Below, piece by piece: positions 44,854 to 56,633 of a stretch of 64,000 nt of DNA. The stretch comes from Euphorbia lathyris (Eukaryota > Streptophyta > Magnoliopsida > Malpighiales > Euphorbiaceae), in contig NC_088917.1 in NCBI RefSeq assembly GCF_963576675.1, forward strand, positions 78,664,610 through 78,728,609. Reading direction: 5' to 3'. Numbering within the stretch: the first letter of the stretch is position 1; every line of letters starts with the position of its first letter. The position numbers and the translations under genes are program-made. The notes under the pieces are model-generated. The model saw only the letters and a program-made list of their open reading frames with translations, did no database searches and was not told the DNA's origin.

Positions 44854-46574
44854 AATATCCACTACAAATATATGTTATGTTATTTCGACCACGTAGGCGG
44901 TCATGGTAGTCTTTTTGAACATTGAGCATGGCATATTGCCTAGGTTAAGTTTACGAAGTAATGTTACAAGGATTCTTTCTCGTTCGCATATTAAACTCTA
45001 TTGAATTCTACTTTTTTATTATTTTCTGAGATTAGGGAAATTTGGGGGTTTATGTGAATCTAATATACTGATTTTAGCATTGTTTTTTTCTTGTAATTTT
45101 TTGAGGGCAAGAAATGGAGAGATGGGTATTACAATGGGATATTAAGACAAGAAAAACAATTCCTTCTTCAAAGCGTAATGCTGATGAATTGGGTTCACAC
45201 AAAAGTGATTAATTAAGCACTGAAGAGAAATAGGTTGGAAGATTAGGCAATTTTAATTGCTCTCTGTACTGCTGTAAAGGGCTTGGAAGATCAAGAAAGC
45301 CTCTGCATCACAAAAGCTTCAGTTTTCCACCAAATAATTCTAAATTTCATATTTCAAGGTGGAGATTTCTATGGCTTGAAAACTTAAAGCTGAAACACAC
45401 AGGACCTATGATACCTCATATTTCATGTTCCACCGAATAATTAATAATCAAGGATTCTATAGCAAATATTGGAAGAAATTGATCAAGAAGAGAAAAAATC
45501 ATAATTGATTGGAAGAGTAAGGAGATGCTTGGTATCTTCAATCGTTTCAGGAAGAAAGTTTCGTTAATCATAAACTGATTAAGTTAATCAGAGGTGGGAT
45601 TTATTATTTATTTAATATTAAATAAGTATTTAAGGTGTTAACCTGACTATGATTTAATTGACACATCTAATAAAATAAATGGGAGATCTCCCTAAAAGAT
45701 AATGCATAATCTTCAAGCTACGAGGTAATCCCCCGATTTAAGTTTATGAGCAACATTGCAAATTATATGGTAATTTGGTGTAACGTCTATGTCTAAAAAC
45801 TTAAAGTATTTTAATACTTAACATTGAATTATGTCATATATAATTTAAGATATAAAATTAAGAATGATTTACTGATTTAAATTATATAAAATTCGTATGA
45901 TTAATATTAATTTAAATTATATAGAAGTTGAGAATATATTTTATTTAATGATAGCTAGCCAAATTATTAAGTATATAATAATTATTCCATAGAAGAAATA
46001 ATTTAGGAAGTACTTAAACAAATAAGAATATATGTATGTTATGAAACAATAACATGTGTCAATGAATATTAAGTGTCCATATGTAACATATTTTTTCCTT
46101 AGGTGAAGCCATGTCTTAACAAAGCATAAAATGATATGCGTATGAATTTTTTACTAAGACCTTTATAAAAAGGTTTATAAAGGAAAGATGTGTAGGTGTG
46201 TCGGTATTATAAGTATCAAGGGATCCTAAGAGCTAAATACCTTGCGGCGACTGCGGATAGAATTATTCTCTCTTTCTCGCGTTGGGCGGAGACGTCTCTC
46301 TCTATGGCTGGTAGGCTGACACTTGTTAATTCAGTTATCACTAGCTCTCTGATCCACACCTTTATGGTTTACAAATAGTCTGTGAGTTTGCTAAATAGAC
46401 TCAATAGACACATGATGAATTTCATTTGGACGGGTTCAGTTTTGTCCAAAAAGTTTGTTACTGTTCCCTGAAAGGTTTGCTTAAAGTTCTTAAAGGAAGG
46501 AGGGTTGGGTATTAAACACCTCTCGACCCTTAACTTGGCTATGAGTGGTAAATTAGCGTGGGGCTTTGTTTCCT

Positions 46575-47082
46575 TGATGCGGACATCCTAACTGAGATCG
46601 CTGATCACACGCACTCTGGCGGATCCTCAGACATCGGACCCACGGAGGTTGTACCTAGGAGGGCGGATCCTCAGGACATACGAGCGGGGCGGATCTAGGA
46701 GTACACAAGGAGGCGAATCAACATCTACCCCTAGGCGGATCTCAGTTTACTTCCTCCCGAAGTAATTCACCAACAACCCTGACAATCCGTACCTGTACCA
46801 TTGTACTGATTGTCGGGGCGTATCACCTATTTTACCCTTTTATGGATAGCCTTATTGAAACCCTAGTAGGGGTAATCCTTGTCTTTTATTATCATTAAGG
46901 GGATGTATTTAAACCCCATTTTGTAAGGATGAAACAACTTTTTAATCAATCAAAATCATTCTCTTTGAGAACTTAAGGTTTATACCTTGTTATTGGGATT
47001 CACTCCTTCTAGTTTAGCTAGAGAAGAAACTCTTTGTTGGTTTACGATTAAAACCTCCATTTATCGCTTTCAATCTGTATCA
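46575..47082 (+). repeat. 5' LTR of gypsy element 2 (508 bp)
   Basis: TGATGCGG...TATCA. Contains spaced GGCGGATC-type motifs and a TATTTAAA box at about 46906. Confidence 0.95.
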
Positions 47083-47129
47083 GTTGGTATCAGAGCCGAT
47101 CGTTTCCTGACCCGAAACTTCTTTTGGCA

Positions 47130-50100
47130 ATGGTTCAACCCCGACAACCACAAGATTCCATGGAAACCAGTGACCGGAGGTATGAGGAGCTGAGGGAGCA
47201 CCTCGCGGAGCAGATCCAAGCCAGCCATGAGCGGTAGAGGCAAACCGACCAACAGTTCCTGGAGCTAGCCACCTCCCTAGAAAACTTCAAACTGGAGGTT
47301 CTGGCTCTAATCCGACCAACCGCGGGAGGATCAACCCAGAGAAGGGAAGGAGTCCCTGAACCGCAGCTTCCACAAATGGGTCCTAGGGATCCTGAGGTAA
47401 GAAGACCCAACTTTGTCCTTGTGCATAATGCTGATAGTGATAGTGATGACTTTGAGGGTATCGGGAATGATGATACCGTTAGAACTATGAGGGATGTTGG
47501 GCCTGTTGACAACCAACGTGTGGAGGTTGCTAGAGTATACCCAGGTCTAGGAAACTTTGATAGAGATGATGCCTTTAAGCTAAAAATAGACTTACCGTCT
47601 TTTGGAGGCGAACTGGATATAGAGGGATTCTTAGACTGGTTATCGGAAGTGGAACGTTTCTTTGAGTATGCTGGGATTCCTGATGAGAGGAAAGTGAGGC
47701 TGGTGGCGTATCGCCTGAAGGGTGGCGCATCAGTTTGGTGGGATCAGATGAGAGAAGAGAGAAGAAGAGGGGGCAGAGATCCGATTAGATCTTGGCTACG
47801 GATGAAGGCGATGTTGAGGCAGCGGTTCTTACCGCCGGATTATGAGCAGTATATTTACAGCTCCTACAGGGGATGCTCTCAAAGGACCCAAAGTGTCCAT
47901 GAGTATACCTCCGAGTTCTTGAGGCTTTCGGCAAGGGCCAACTTGTCAGAAACTGAAAACCAAAAGACCTCTAGGTATCTAGAAGGGTTGAGATACAACA
48001 TCCAGGATCGTATTGGCACACAGATGGTGGTTCGAGTACAAGATACCATGAATTTAGCCCTCAAGGCTGAATCCCAACTAACCGGGAGATCCAGGAGATC
48101 CGCCACTACTGAGTATACGCCTGGAGGAAGAGATAACATGAAGCCTTATGACAAAGGCAAGCAGGTGGCGAGTGCCAGTGGGGCCAAGGTCAACAGTGTA
48201 GGAAGGGGATCTATCGGAGATACTAGGCCGTACAAGGAAGCACCTATACCACCTAAGAGCAACAATCCATACGCGAGGCTAGCGCCTTTTAAATGTTTTC
48301 GGTGCAATGAGCAAGGCCATAGATCCAACGAATGTCCTAGGAGGAAGAGCGCCAACATGGTGGAAAGGTATGAAGATGACTATGACGAAAGGGATGAAGT
48401 ATTTTGTGAACCCTTGGGAGAAGATGATGATGAGGCGGATGAAGAGAGATACGCCATTCATGTGGTACGACGTTTGTTAGTCTCCAGCCGGATAGAGGGA
48501 GATCAGAGGCACAGACTATTCAGGACCCGCTGTCTCGTGAAAGGTGGGCGATGCAATGTGATAATAGATAGTGGGAGCCAAGAGAACATTATGAGCAGCA
48601 ACGCTGTCCGGAAATTTAGGTTGTTGGCGGAGGCGCATCCCGACCCCTATACGGTGGGATGGATAAAAAACGTGGGTGAACTTAGGGTGACCCAGAGATG
48701 CAGGGTACCTATTGCGATTGGTGATTATAATGATGAAGTCTGTTGTGATGTGGTCGATATGGATGCCGGCCACCTATTATTGGGCCGACCCTGGCAGTTT
48801 GATAACGATGCCATCCACTCAGGAAGAGAGAACACTTACAGATTTGTGAAGGATGGGGTGAAGTTCGTCCTTACGCCAATGATGAGAGAGCCAAAGGCCG
48901 ACGAGAAGTCTACCTTGGTAGTCTGTCCTACACACAAATCATTTATCAGCGAATGTGAAGAGAGCCAGATGGTGTATGTGGTAATGGTTAAGGTGAATCA
49001 CGACTCCGCCCAAAGGGGCGAAAGGGAGATGCCGAATGAAGTGACCCGCCTACTTGGCGAATACCAAGACCTGTTCCCCGAAGAGCTGCCAAGTGGGTTA
49101 CCACCTTTGAGGGGCATCCAACATCATATCGATCTTGTGCCCGGGGCTAGTTTACCAAGCCTCCCCCATTATCGAATGAGTCCAAAGGAAAATGACATCA
49201 TGAGGCAGAAGGTGGAAGAGCTCATTGAGATGGGATACGTTAGAGAAAGTATGAGTCCATGTGCCGTCCCAGCCCTACTTACGCCCAAGAAGGATGGATC
49301 TTGGCGGATGTGTGTGGACAGCAGGGCCATTAACAAGATCACTATCAAGTATAAGTTCCCTATCCCAAGGTTGGATGATATGCTAGACCAACTTGGTGGA
49401 TCCCGAGTTTTCTCCAAGATTGATCTCAGGAGTGGTTATCATCAGATACGAATTCGATCTGGGGATGAGTGGAAGACGGCTTTCAAGACCCGAGATGGAT
49501 TGTATGAGTGGTTAGTAATGCCATTCGGGATGACTAATGCCCCCAGTACTTTTATGAGGCTGATGAATCAGGTGCTTCGCCCGGTGATTGGAAAATTTGT
49601 AGTTGTGTATTTTGATGACATCCTGATTCATAGCGAGACCTTGGTGGAGCACGTGGAGCATTTATGAATAGTGTTTGACCTGTTAAGGAAACACCAGTTA
49701 TACGCCAACACTAAGAAGTGTGATTTCGTCATGGAGAGCCTGGTTTTCCTTGGGTTCGTGGTTAGTGGCGATGGGATCCAAGTTGATGGGGAGAAGGTAA
49801 GAGCCATCCGAGAATGGCCCACTCCGAGGAATGTGGGGGATATCAGAAGTTTTCATGGGCTAGCAACATTTTATCGCCGATTCATCAAGAACTTCAATGC
49901 CATAGTGGCCCCGTTGACAGAATGTTTGAAGAAGGGAAAGGGGTTCGAGTGGGCGGATGCCCAAGAGGAGAGCTTCGCCCTGATCAAGGAAAAGTTGAGT
50001 ACAGTGCCCGTGCTGGCGTATCCCAATTTTGATAAACTGTTCGAAGTTGAGTGCGATGCCAGTGGAGTTGGGATTGGTGGAGTCTTGATGCAAGAAAAGA

Positions 50101-51691
50101 GGCCCATTGCATATTTCAGTGAGAAGCTCTGTGAGGCACGGCAAAAGTGGGCCACGTATGACCAAGAGTTTTATGCTGTAGTGAGGGCGTTGAAAGTGTG
50201 GGAACATTACTTGGTGGGGAAAGAATTCATCCTCTACACTGACCACCAAGCTCTCAAGTACATGGGAAGTCAGAAACAACTTCGAAGCTCCATGCATGCC
50301 CGGTGGTCCGCCTTCATAGATAAGTTCCCCTATAAGCTTATCCATAAGGCTGGAAAACAGAACAAGGTGGCGGACGCCTTGAGTCGAAGGGTGTCACTAA
50401 TCAAGACAGTAAACCTGGAGACCGATTGTTTTGAACACATCCGAGGAGAATACTTGGCGGATCCTGATTTTGGCAGTATCTGGAAAAAGTGTCAGCACCA
50501 GCATGGGGATGGGGCGTATCACCTGATGGATGAGTATCTCATGAGGGGCAACCAACTTTGCTTACCCTGCACTTCCATCCGCAAGAAGGTTATTCGTGAT
50601 CTACATGGCGGATCCCTTGGAGGACATTTTGGGCGAGACAAGACATATGAAGCAGTGAGTTCCCGTTATTTCTGGCCTAAGATGAGGAGAGATGTTGCCT
50701 ACTTAGTAGAACGATGCTATATCTGCCAGACCGCCAAGGGACGCACTACAAATACTGGATTGCAGTTGCCTTTGCCTGTGCCAGAGACCATATAAGAGGA
50801 TCTGTCCATGGACTTCGTCCTAGGGTTACCCAGAACTCAGAGGGGCATGGATTCCATCTTTGTCGTGGTTGATCGGTTTTCAAAGATGGCTCACTTCATA
50901 CCTTGTCATAAAATTATGATGCCTCAGCGACTACTAAGCTATTCTTCAAAGAGATTGTCAGGCTACATGGCGTACCTAAGAGCATTGTCTCGGATCGTGA
51001 TACGAAGTTCCTCAGTCACTTCTGGCGAACGTTGTGGGCTCTGTTTGATACGTCTCTGAAGTTTAGTACCACCGCCCACCCTCAAACGGACGGACAGACC
51101 GAGGTGGTTAATAGAACTTTGGGAAACTTACTGCGCAGCAAATGTAAGGATAAGCCCAGGATGTGGGATGTGGTTTTAGCCCAAGCTGAGTTCGCCTACA
51201 ACGGCTCTATACATTCAGGAACGTGACTGCCAACCAGCTGGCTAAGGATTATGTGCAAATGCACCAAGAGGTGAGAGAGACTCTTGAGGAGAGAAATCAG
51301 AAATTAAAGGCTAAGGCGGATGAGCACCTTAGGGACCTGCAGTTTGAAGTTGGGGATGAGGTTATGGTATATTTGGGCAAAGAGAGACTCGCCATATAAG
51401 GTCACCAAGAAGATCAATGCCAATGCCTATCATATAGCATTGCCGAATTGGCTTGGTAAAATCTCACCGGCGTTCAACATCCGTGACCTTAGCCCGTGGA
51501 AGTCGAATGGCCCTTTGGAGTCCAACACAGACAAATCAGTGCCGAATTCTTTTAAAGAAGGAGAGAATGATGCGGACATCCTAACTGAGATCGCTGATCA
51601 CACGCACTGTGACGGATTCTCAGACATCGGACCCACGGAGGTTGTACCTAGGAGGGCGGATCCCCAGGACATACGAGCGGGGCGGATCTAG
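47130..51691 (+). pseudogene. Gypsy element 2 gag-pol polyprotein
   Basis: ATG at 47130, 47 bases after the LTR. Domains in order: gag, CCHC knuckle ([14 protein letters not shown]), protease (IIDSGS), RT (YFDD), RNase H (VECDASG, TDHQAL), integrase ([27 protein letters not shown]). Breaks: TAG at 47235-47237 (element 1 has CAG), TGA at 49665-49667 in RT (element 1 has CAG), TAA at 50793-50795 (element 1 has TGG), a one-base deletion near 50912, a deletion of about 80 bp near 51221 and one of about 40 bp near 51392. The last two sit at short repeats. The frame ends at 51691, 124 bases inside the 3' LTR. At 51477-51530 it keeps a segment (FNIRDLSPWKS) that element 1 lost. Confidence 0.93.
51554..51567 (+). 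promoter_or_regulatory. Polypurine tract of gypsy element 2
   Basis: AAAGAAGGAGAGAA, identical to element 1, abutting the 3' LTR. Confidence 0.88.
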
Positions 51692-52075
51692 GAGTACACA
51701 AGGAGGCGAATCAACATCTACCCCTAGGCGGATCTCAGTTTACTTCCTCCCGAAGTAATTCACCAACAACCCTGACAATCCGTACCTGTACCATTGTACT
51801 GATTGTCGGGGCATATCACCTATTTTACCCTTTTATGGATAGCCTTATTGAAACCCTAGTAGGGGTAATCCTTGTCTTTTATTATCATTAAGGGGATGTA
51901 TTTAAACCCCATTTTGTAAGGATGAAACAACTTTTTAATCAATCAAAATCATTCTCTTTGAGAACTTAAGGTTTATACCTTGTTATTGGGATTCACTCCT
52001 TCTAGTTTAGCTAGAGAAGAAACTCTTTGTTGGTTTACGATTAAAACCTCCATTTATCGCTTTCAATCTGTATCA
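51568..52075 (+). repeat. 3' LTR of gypsy element 2 (508 bp)
   Basis: Same length as the 5' copy. Differences cluster in the first 120 bases, which are also the part translated as the end of pol. Confidence 0.95.
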
Positions 52076-52435
52076 TTCCTCTAATTCTTTATGCTTTAAT
52101 TTGTTGAGGATGCGCTTTCTAAACAAGGCTGGTTTGCCAAAGTTTCGGTTGCAACGATTGTCTGTTTGGTGGTCTGTCAAGGCCGCCTATCTCAAGTTAC
52201 GGGAGAATTGTTTTTGGTCATTTGGATCATCTTCTGAGTTGTCATTCTGGAATTCGAAATGGATTTTTCCACCCCTGGTTGAATAGCTTGGGATTTCTAT
52301 GTCAGACCGTTTGAAGCTCACTGATAGAATCTCAGATTTTTATGAAAATGGCAACTGGCGGGATCTTCTGATGCTGGCTAGTTCATTGCACCAGCGCATC
52401 CGGAATATGCATAGAAATGGCTCTGAATATGATTT

Positions 52436-53560
52436 ATGTTTTTGGAGACCTGCGGGCAATGGCTTTTCACGGTAAAGTTATTCTATCACTGGCTACGTGC
52501 TCCTCCGACTTTGCCTTTGGTTTTTCAGTCAATTTGGAAACCTTTTATTCAACCGTCGCACTCCATGGTTTGCTGGCGTGCATATTGGGGCGCTGTACCA
52601 ACTCATGATGCGTTCCGTGCTAGAGGTCTGCCTCTAATATCTCGCTATCCGGTCTGTTTAATGACTTATGAGACGAGTGACCATTTGCTTGTTCATTGCC
52701 CCTTTGCTTCCCAAATCTGGTTCAGCATATCGGCTTTATTTGGTAGAAGACTTGTACTTTATTCTTCTCTATAGACCCTCTTACAACACGCCTTCTCACA
52801 CAAGTTCAGTTGGCAGGTCCTTTCCATCTGGCAGGTCGCGCTTGTCAATGCTGTTTGGTTGATCTGGTCTGTAAGAAATGCTGCTATTTTTGAGAGCAAG
52901 CCACCAAACATTCATGAGGCATTACACTGTCTTTGGTCTGCAATTCGTAGCTCTGATAGAATCAGCAACGGATCGGAATGGAATTCTGTTGTGGAGTTAT
53001 CTATTCTCCATAATCTCGGGTTAAACGCTCGTCGTCATAGGGCCCCTCGAATCATTGAAGTTAGATGGCAGCCCCCTCCGTCTGATTGGATTAAAGCTAA
53101 CACTGATGCCTCCGTAATCTCGGGTAGAGCTGGTTGCGGTGTGGTTTTTCGAAATAGTCAGGGGCATCCCCTTGGGTCATTTGCCTTCCCCCTTGATTGT
53201 GCTTTGGTACACATGGCGGAATTGCAGGCTGCTATTTTTGCAGTTTCGATTGTGAGGTCACGTGGATGGACTCGTCTCTGGATTGAAAGTGACTCCACTT
53301 ACGTTATTCGAATTTTCGGTGCCCGTGCACAGATCATTCCCTGGACAATGCGTGTGGATTGGTTAAATTGTTTAGATTCAATGACGCATATTCAGGTGGT
53401 TGTCTCTCATGTGTTCCGTGAGGGAAATCAAGTGGCGGGCGCTCTTGCTAATTACGGACGTCTGGCCTCAGATTTACAAATGTGGAATACCTTTCCAGAC
53501 TTCTGCTTCCTTCTTGACAGAGATAATGCCCTTGGTATGGATATGTTTAGATTTTCTTAA
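52436..53560 (+). pseudogene. LINE ORF2 C-terminus: zf-RVT and RNase H
   Basis: 52436-52774 encodes a zf-RVT-like region (VCWRAYWGAVPTHDA, then HLLVHCPFASQIW). 52859-53560 is a 233-codon open frame with an RNase H fold: NTDAS, MAELQAA and IESDS supply three of the usual acidic residues. In REGNQVAGALAN the usual fourth Asp (REGNxxAD) is Gly, so cleavage would be impaired. The two pieces are in different frames, with a frameshift near 52780. RNase H would remove the RNA strand during target-primed reverse transcription. Confidence 0.8.
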
Positions 53561-53874
53561 AACATTCTTTGTACTGGTTTCATACTTTTTTCATCTCTTC
53601 ATTTATATATTTGGTTCTTTGCCTTTTTGGGGATGCCAACCTGGTTGGAATTCCCATTGGGCTAGATCCGTATTTCAAAAAAAATAAAATAAAATAAAAA
53701 TAAATTAAGAGGACCAAAATCAATATTTTCCAATTGAAAAATCGTATAAATTTAAACTATAATTTGTACATCTGAAAATTACATTAAATATAAAGGAAAA
53801 CCCCAATCCACCCCATCCAATATGATTCGAACACATAACCTCTACAGCCACAGGTAAGCTCTCAAGTAACAGGC

Positions 53875-53912
<38 letters not shown>
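53875..53912. repeat. (ATT)n microsatellite in copy B
   Basis: About 12 ATT units; homologous to 41889-41940. Confidence 0.95.
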
Positions 53913-53915
<3 letters not shown>

Positions 53916-54031
53916 AACTAAATGATTGGTATAAGGAAACCAAGGATGAAATCCATATGGCATGTTAATGGAGTTGTCACTTTAGATGGCATGTATAATG
54001 GAAGTACGAGTACCCACTTTAAATTGAATTG

Positions 54032-54759
54032 TGATGAGGGCATCTCTCATCCAGTCGTGGACCCGGAGCCAAAAGACGAGACCCGTAGAGGGTTAGCCGA
54101 GGAAGACGGGAGCAATGGCGACCAGCAGAGTACGCGGAGCGCACCTAGTAGGGCGCGGGGCATGAAGAGCCCAAAGTCGGGAGAACAGCCCAACAGGTCA
54201 TACACGCGGGGCGTGCCCTCCGAGGCGCGGAGCGTGGATCCAGCGTCCAAAGAGAGTTCTGTCCAGGAGGTCAAGTACGTGGGGCGTACTTCCGGGGACG
54301 CCGCGCGTGAAGAGCCCCAGCGAGAACCACCAAGTCCAGGAGCACAACCACGCGGGGCGTGCTGAGGGTTACGCGGAGCGTGCCAACGCTGGAGAATACT
54401 TCTCCGCCAAGTTCTTCTTGCCATGGTCATGAAGGACCACTTATCAAATTACTATTTAGCCCCTCCTTTTATTTGCTGAATTACTTTCATCACTTTTTAT
54501 TCCTATTTTACCCTTAAAGGCTTAACTATGCTTGTAACCCTAATATGGGCTTTTAGACATTTCATTTTAGATTTGAGGGAGTATAAAAGCTCCTCATTTT
54601 ATAATATTTCCTAACTTTTGATGAATTAATATTGTAGCCTCCATTGGAGCCAAGGATTTTCCTTGTTTAGGTTCTTTCCAACCTTCAAGTTTAGCTTGAG
54701 AAGATAGTAATCTTTGTGAGTTTACGATTAAAACTCTCAATCAACTTTAATCTACATCA
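54032..54759 (+). mobile_element. Gypsy-type solo LTR, 728 bp
   Basis: TGATGAGGGC...CTACATCA with exact AATTG duplications (54027-54031, 54760-54764). A GAGTATAAAAGC TATA box is near 54581. The first half is GC-rich with repeated ACGCGG(A/G)GCGTG-like units between about 54130 and 54385. The 3' end (AGCTTGAGAAGATAG, TTTACGATTAAAACTCTCAA) is distantly like the LTRs of gypsy elements 1 and 2, so the families may be related. No internal region. Confidence 0.85.
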
Positions 54760-54959
54760 AATTGCGTTTCTAATATGAAACGTGTTATAACATATAATAT
54801 CACTAAAATGTTGGATATACTTTTCATCTTTTGGGGAAATAAATATTTCATCTGGGAAGCTAGCCAATTTTATATACGCAGCCATAAAATATATATATAT
54901 AGTTTATAAAAGCTTTTTATATGAAAAAAATGATTAAAAAAATGAGGAGTGAAAAGAAA

Positions 54960-56500
54960 GAGAAATTTACATTTGAAAAATTATCTTCAATTATATTAAA
55001 TCCTAATTTTGATTTATGTCAAATTAGTAAAATCATTACATTTTAAAAATTGGAGTTTATAAATTATGTGTCTAGGATATACAGTTATGATCACATGCAC
55101 CTTAATGAACATGTAGAATTTGCTCATTCACCGTTAGATCTAGGCTTATTAGAATCCTAAGGTGGAGATTCAAAGCATCCCGGAGCTGAGACTTAATAAG
55201 CCTATATCTAACGGTCAGGGCCGGCCCTGGGCTATGAAACGAGGGGCGCCCGCCCAGGGCCCATAACGATAAGGGGCCCAAAAAAATATTTTTATGGTGT
55301 ATTTATAAAATATTTTATAGTGTATATATAAATACAGATATGAATATGTAACATTAAAAGTAATTGGTTCAGTTGGTAGGAGGAGTTATCTAATGATTTT
55401 ATTTTAGCTTGAGGTTGAGGGTTCGAACCCCTTGTTCACATTTTTTTAATTACTTTCAAATATTTTTTTCCTCTGCCACCTTATTTTATCATAATTAAAT
55501 ATATTTTTTTCGATTTATTTTCTGTAATGAATTGTTACTATAATTTTCATATTTACTTAAATCTAAATTATCAATTTATATATTGTATAAAAAAATAACT
55601 ATTTAACTTTTTCTCATCACTATTATCATCTAATTTCAATTTTTTTCTTAAATTTAAATGTCAATTCATTTCCACAAAAAAAATAAATGTCAATAAATAA
55701 ATATATATATATATATATATATATTCAATATGAAAAATAATATACGTATTTACTTCTTGGAATTTTACATGACACATATACTTGTTATTTTAGTACACAA
55801 ATAATTCTAGTTAGTATACTCGTTACTACTACTACTAATTTAGCTTCCATATAGAAAATATTGCAATCTTAAACATAACGTTTACGAGTTGATGCAATTT
55901 CAAACCTAGTTGATTAAAAATGAGTTTTTTCCATTAACATTAAAAAATGAATTATTTCCATATTGAGTGACCAGAACGGTGGAGGTTGCTGTGAGGATAT
56001 AACAAGAAATTACACATAAAAGATCTCATTTTCGTCAATTAAGCTTGAAAATGTACAAGTTGATAAATGTTAGGTTAAAAATTACAATATTTTGTTTATG
56101 AATGTTAATTGCTCTCTCCTAATAACCATATGACTAAATTAGTACCTTATTCCTTGTGATAAAAAAAAAAAAAAATCATTCAGCCTCCAACTTAAAAATG
56201 TATATATGGAGGGCCCAAATTTATCATCTCGCCCCGGGCCTCTAAAAGGTCAGGAACGGCCCTGCTAACGGTGAATAAGCAAATTTACTTGCTCATTAAG
56301 GTGCATTTGAAAATTCCTGCTAGGATATATTGTCTAGGGTTGAGAATTTATGAATTGGATTTATGAATTTTTAAATTATGGTGTAAAAATATACTTTATT
56401 TGTTATATATGGAAAATAATAACATATTCAGAATTAAGTTTACTAATCAAATTTAGTTGTAATTTTGTAGTTAATTATGATATTCATGTAACTAGCCCTT
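54960..56500. mobile_element. MITE-like repeat interrupted by nested elements
   Basis: 54960-55095 and 56320-56500 match halves of the repeat at 35870-36150. Between them lie a small foldback (about 55098-56310, ends GCACCTTAATGA / TCATTAAGGTGC) and, inside that, the hAT element. Confidence 0.45.
55216..56264. mobile_element. Non-autonomous hAT element, 1049 bp
   Basis: Ends CAGGGCCGGCCCTG and CAGGAACGGCCCTG (the right one as read on the plus strand, itself a near palindrome), with subterminal GGGCCC clusters. An exact 8 bp duplication, CTAACGGT, flanks it (55208-55215, 56265-56272), as for hAT elements. The AT-rich interior has no transposase. Confidence 0.88.
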
Positions 56501-56633
56501 GTTTCTTCTTTAATTTCCTTAAAAGATTCATGAAAAGAAAGAAAAATTCTTAGAGGAGGAGAAAAAGAAGAATATGAGGGTATTTCTAGTATTTCAAATG
56601 TATTTTATGACTTTTTGACTTTCTTTTTTGTTG

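Larger units (their letters stand above)
46575..52075 (+). mobile_element. Ty3/gypsy element 2, same family as element 1, complete structure
   Basis: 5501 bp with an exact TTCCT duplication (46570-46574, 52076-52080) inside the LINE. Both LTRs are 508 bp and differ at about five positions by eye, so the insertion is young. The primer site is at 47085-47096 and the polypurine tract at 51554-51567. Coding breaks make it non-autonomous. Confidence 0.95.
46219..53705 (+). mobile_element. 5'-truncated LINE (L1-like), split by gypsy element 2
   Basis: Left part 46219-46574 encodes the end of reverse transcriptase (SFSRWAETSLSMAGRLTLV, a typical L1-type RT C-terminus). Right part 52076-53705 encodes the zinc-knuckle-like zf-RVT region and RNase H and ends in an A-rich tail (53679-53700). 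The left junction shows 5' truncation, as is usual for LINEs. Stops and frameshifts occur throughout, so it is dead. Confidence 0.85.
44950..54007. repeat. Segmental duplication, copy B
   Basis: 44950-46218 and about 53702-54007 match copy A. The gap is filled by a LINE (46219-53705), itself split by gypsy element 2. Relative to copy A, about 170 bases of the target are absent at the LINE insertion point. Confidence 0.85.

Noticed and set aside
52859..53560. RNase H frame as a host RNase H gene
   Set aside because: It follows a zf-RVT region and precedes an A-rich tail in a LINE, and one catalytic Asp is replaced by Gly.
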